Shown here: one piece after another, positions 61,019 to 64,000 of the stretch | How positions within the stretch are numbered: position 1 is the first letter of the stretch | Layout of the letters: each line of letters starts with the position of its first letter | The notes under the pieces: generated by a model | The model's input: the letters and a program-made list of their open reading frames with translations, nothing else | The model's database searches: none | What the model was told of the DNA's origin: nothing | Translations under genes and position numbers: made by a program | Source of the DNA: Cherax quadricarinatus | Taxonomy: Eukaryota > Arthropoda > Malacostraca > Decapoda > Parastacidae | Reading direction: 5' to 3' | Assembly: GCF_038502225.1 (NCBI RefSeq) | Contig: NC_091303.1 | Location: forward strand, 24,037,385 to 24,101,384 | DNA length: 64,000 nucleotides

Positions 61019-62205
61019 AGGCACTAATAACAAACAGACAAATGAATAAGCACCACCTTCTCTTAGCTGGAGACTTCAACATCAACCCTGGCTTACTAGA
61101 TGCTCAGCCTGTAACTGATTTCATCAACAATGTGAACAACACACTTCTCATACCAACAATAACTAAACCAACCAGGCTCACTGAAACAAGTGGAACCATA
61201 ATAGACCACATATGGACCAATATACTAGCCCCCCTTAAATCAGGGATAATCACAGATAGCACTACAGACCACTACCCTACCTTCCTCCTGACAAACATTA
61301 GTAAACCACCACTTGAATACAACAAAGTCTCATTTAGACTCCACGATGAGGCCTCAATAAGGAAGTTCACAGCTGACCTAGAGACTGTTGACTGGCCTAC
61401 AGTCTCCAAGGCCAATGGTATTGACGACTGGACAGACATTTTTCTTAACAAACTACTTAGACTATACAACAAACATTGTCCTATAAAAACGAAACAGATC
61501 ACAAACAAACGGCTTGGTTGCCCATGGCTAACCAGCACCATTCTGAAATCCATTGATAAGAAACACCAATATGAAAAGCAATATAGACAGGGCTTAATAC
61601 ACAAAGATATTCTTAAACACTATTCATCAGTCCTCACCAAAGTAATAAAGAAAGCCAAACAACTATACTACTCCAGTAGATTCACTGACACAAGAGGAGA
61701 TATAAAAAAGACCTGGAAAACACTCTCTCAGATTCTAGGGACCCACAAACTGAAAAAAAAACAAGAATGTCCTAACTAAACCTAATGAAACACCACTACA
61801 TCCCACCGACACAGCTAACAAGATAAACGACTTCTTCTCACCCATAGGTTCTAATCTCGCCAATAAAATCCCACGTACCAATGCCCATGCTGGGGACTAC
61901 CTAGATGGGAATTTCCCAAATTCCTTCTATCTTGCTCCAACTGAGCCCACGGAAGTCACCGAGATTATAAAGTCACTTAAAAATAACTCAGGGAATCTGT
62001 CTCATGTCCCACCATTATTGTACAAGAGAGTGGCCCATGTCCTCTCGCATACTATCTCATTGCTTTTTAACAAGTCACTAGAAGCTAGCACCTTCCCGAA
62101 ACTACTCAAGACGGCAAGGGTTACACCAATGCATAAAGGTGGTGACCCTACAGATTTAAACAACTATAGGCCAATATCAAACTTACCATTGCACAGGAGA
62201 CTATA
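61019..62205 (+). pseudogene. L2-like endonuclease end, linker and RT start, copy 2
   Basis: LLLAGDFNINPGLL, IDHIWTNILAP and DHYPTFLL are the second half of the endonuclease. The linker is open to 61779 with a short A-tract indel. RT begins MHKGGDPTDLNNYRPIS at about 62130. About 30 bases (LLSKIFEKLV in copy 1) are missing before HRRLYSF, and the LINE ends at 62205. Confidence 0.82.
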
Positions 62206-64000
62206 TTCATTTATTTTATTATCACACCGGCCGATTCCCACCAAGGCAGGGTGGCCCGAAAAAGAAAAACTTTCACCATCATTCACTCCATCACTGTCTT
62301 GCCAGAAGGGTGCTTTACACTACAGTTTTTAAACTGCAACATTAACACCCCTCCTTCAGAGTGCAGGCACTGTACTTCCCATCTCCAGGACTCAAGTCCG
62401 GCCTGCCGGTTTCCCTGAATCCCTTCATAAATGTTACTTTGCTCACACTCCAACAGCACGTCAAGTATTAAAAACCATTTGTCTCCATTCACTCCTATCA
62501 AACACGCTCACGCATGCCTGCTGGAAGTCCAAGCCCCTCGCACACAAAACCTCCTTTACCCCCTCCCTCCAACCCTTCCTAGGCCGACCCCTACCCCGCC
62601 TTCCTTCCACTACAGACTGATACACTCTTGAAGTCATTCTGTTTCGCTCCATTCTCTCTACATGTCCGAACCACCTCAACAACCCTTCCTCAGCCCTCTG
62701 GACAACAGTTTTGGTAATCCCGCACCTCCTCCTAACTTCCAAACTACGAATTCTCTGCATTATATTCACACCACACATTGCCCTCAGACATGACATCTCC
62801 ACTGCCTCCAGCCTTCTCCTCGCTGCAACATTCATCACCCACGCTTCACACCCATATAAGAGCGTTGGTAAAACTATACTCTCATACATTCCCCTCTTTG
62901 CCTCCAAGGACAAAGTTCTTTGTCTCCACAGACTCCTAAGTGCACCACTCACTCTTTTTCCCTCATCAATTCTATGATTCACCTCATCTTTCATAGACCC
63001 ATCCGCTGACACGTCCACTCCCAAATATCTGAATACGTTCACCTCCTCCATACTCTCTCCCTCCAATCTGATATTCAATCTTTCATCACCTAATCTTTTT
63101 GTTATCCTCATAACCTTACTCTTTCCTGTATTCACCTTTAATTTTCTTCTTTTGCACACCCTACCAAATTCATCCACCAATCTCTGCAACTTCTCTTCAG
63201 AATCTCCCAAGAGCACAGTGTCATCAGCAAAGAGCAGCTGTGACAACTCCCACTTTGTGTGTGATTCTTTATCTTTTAACTCCACGCCTCTTGCCAAGAC
63301 CCTAGCATTTACTTCTCTTACAACCCCATCTATAAATATATTAAACAACCACGGTGACATCACACATCCTTGTCTAAGGCCTACTTTTACTGGGAAAAAA
63401 TTTCCCTCTTTCCTACATACTCTAACTTGAGCCTCACTATCCTCGTAAAAACTCTTCACTGCTTTCAGTAACCTACCTCCTACACCATACACTTGCAACA
63501 TCTGCCACATTGCCCCCCTATCCACCCTGTCATACGCCTTTTCCAAATCCATAAATGCCACAAAGACCTCTTTAGCCTTATCTAAATACTGTTCACTTAT
63601 ATGTTTCACTGTAAACACCTGGTCCACACACCCCCTACCTTTCCTAAAGCCTCCTTGTTCATCTGCTATCCTATTCTCCGTCTAACTCTTAATTCTTTCA
63701 ATTATAACTCTACCATACACTTTACCAGGTACACTCAACAGACTTATCCCCCTATAATTTTTGCACTCTCTTTTATCCCCTTTGCCTTTATACAAAGGAA
63801 CTATGCATGCTCTCTGCCAATCCCTAGGTACCTTACCCTCTTCCATACATTTATTAAATAATTGCACCAACCACTCCAAAACTATATCCCCACCTGCTTT
63901 TAACATTTCTATCTTTATCCCATCAATCCCGGCTGCCTTACCCCCTTTCATTTTACCTACTGCCTCACGAACTTCCCCCACACTCACAACTGGCTCTTCC
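62206..64000 (-). mobile_element. RTE-like LINE, subfamily B, leaving the window
   Basis: The tail TTATTTTATTATCACACCGG and CCCACCAAGGCAGGGTGGCC marks the 3' end. The RT and part of the sequence upstream of it run to the right edge on the minus strand. It is closely related to 5893-6445. The 5' end is outside the window. Confidence 0.88.
62461..64000 (-). pseudogene. RTE-like reverse transcriptase, subfamily B, with a frameshift
   Basis: The first part (63987-63682, possibly beginning before the window) has GKAAGIDGIKIEMLKAGG, IVPLYKGKGDK and YRGISLLS. A stop after ERIKS and a small gap precede the second part (63627-62461), with FMDLEKAYDRVD, GLRQGCVMSPWLF, LFADDTVLLG and the C-terminal RWFGHVERMERNRM and LDFQQACVSVFDRSEWR. 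The motifs GFR of block 3 lie near the break. Confidence 0.85.

Larger units (their letters stand above)
57100..62205 (+). mobile_element. L2-like LINE, copy 2, with piggyBac inside
   Basis: It includes 5' monomers (57170-57545), endonuclease start (57685-58179), piggyBac (58184-61014), the rest of the endonuclease and linker (61019-61779) and the start of RT, and stops at 62205 where an RTE-like LINE begins. The TTAA target is single in copy 1 at ~36475-36478, which proves the insertion. Confidence 0.85.

Overview
This is a eukaryotic, animal-type genomic window made almost entirely of transposable elements. The repeat families (tRNA-headed SINEs, RTE-, CR1/L2- and I-like LINEs, Penelope-like elements, Tigger, piggyBac and Gmr1-type Gypsy elements) fit a decapod crustacean such as a crayfish. 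That assignment rests on recognition of families, not on a search. There is no sign of prokaryotic organisation. I recognise only one host-gene piece: the terminal coding exon of a TatD-DNase gene (TATDN1-like) on the minus strand at 25481-25589, with a splice acceptor and poly(A) signals. If the gene is intact, everything from 25590 to the right edge is intron or upstream sequence filled with nested transposons.

Layout. 1-4782: a SINE, a LINE tail, then two copies of one CR1-like LINE facing away from each other around an 85-bp Penelope fragment. 4783-6777: a Penelope-like element broken by two RTE insertions, each with its own target-site duplication (TSD). 6778-12838: a CR1-like LINE that received a near-full-length LINE of its own family (7446-11659, ORF1 plus ORF2). 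12839-18178: SINEs, LINE tails, a Penelope tail, and a Tigger-like element (15573-17761) carrying two smaller transposons, one of which encodes a 123-residue deletion derivative of the Tigger transposase. 18179-24775: a complete I-group LINE with a 12-bp TSD. 24776-27247: flanking sequence, SINEs, the TATDN1-like exon and an RTE copy.

27248-36070: a Gmr1-type Gypsy element (A) interrupted by a 39-bp LINE tail. That site then received a second Gmr1-type element (B, 28347-35522) with almost identical LTRs, and one of those LTRs holds a SINE. 36079-39263: a Tigger end, a minisatellite and an L2-like LINE. 39735-56374: the deepest nest, with Tigger-2 pieces, piggyBac-like ends, a TA-flanked inverted-repeat element (40124-43741) holding a MITE and an RTE LINE, a second I-group LINE carrying an apparently intact Tigger (44958-47292), and a young, largely non-coding LTR element (C, 49514-54137) inside a piggyBac-like element. 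56731-62205: a piggyBac left end and an L2-like LINE with 5' tandem monomers and an inserted piggyBac (58184-61014). 62206-64000: an RTE LINE leaving the window.

The elements interact mainly by insertion. Several boundaries are proved inside the window by TSDs or by comparison with a paralogous copy that lacks the insertion. The most intact and probably most recently active elements are Tigger 44958-47292, LTR element B, LTR element C and piggyBac 58184-61014 (a single frameshift). B and C look unable to move by themselves because key enzymes are missing, yet their LTR pairs are nearly or fully identical.
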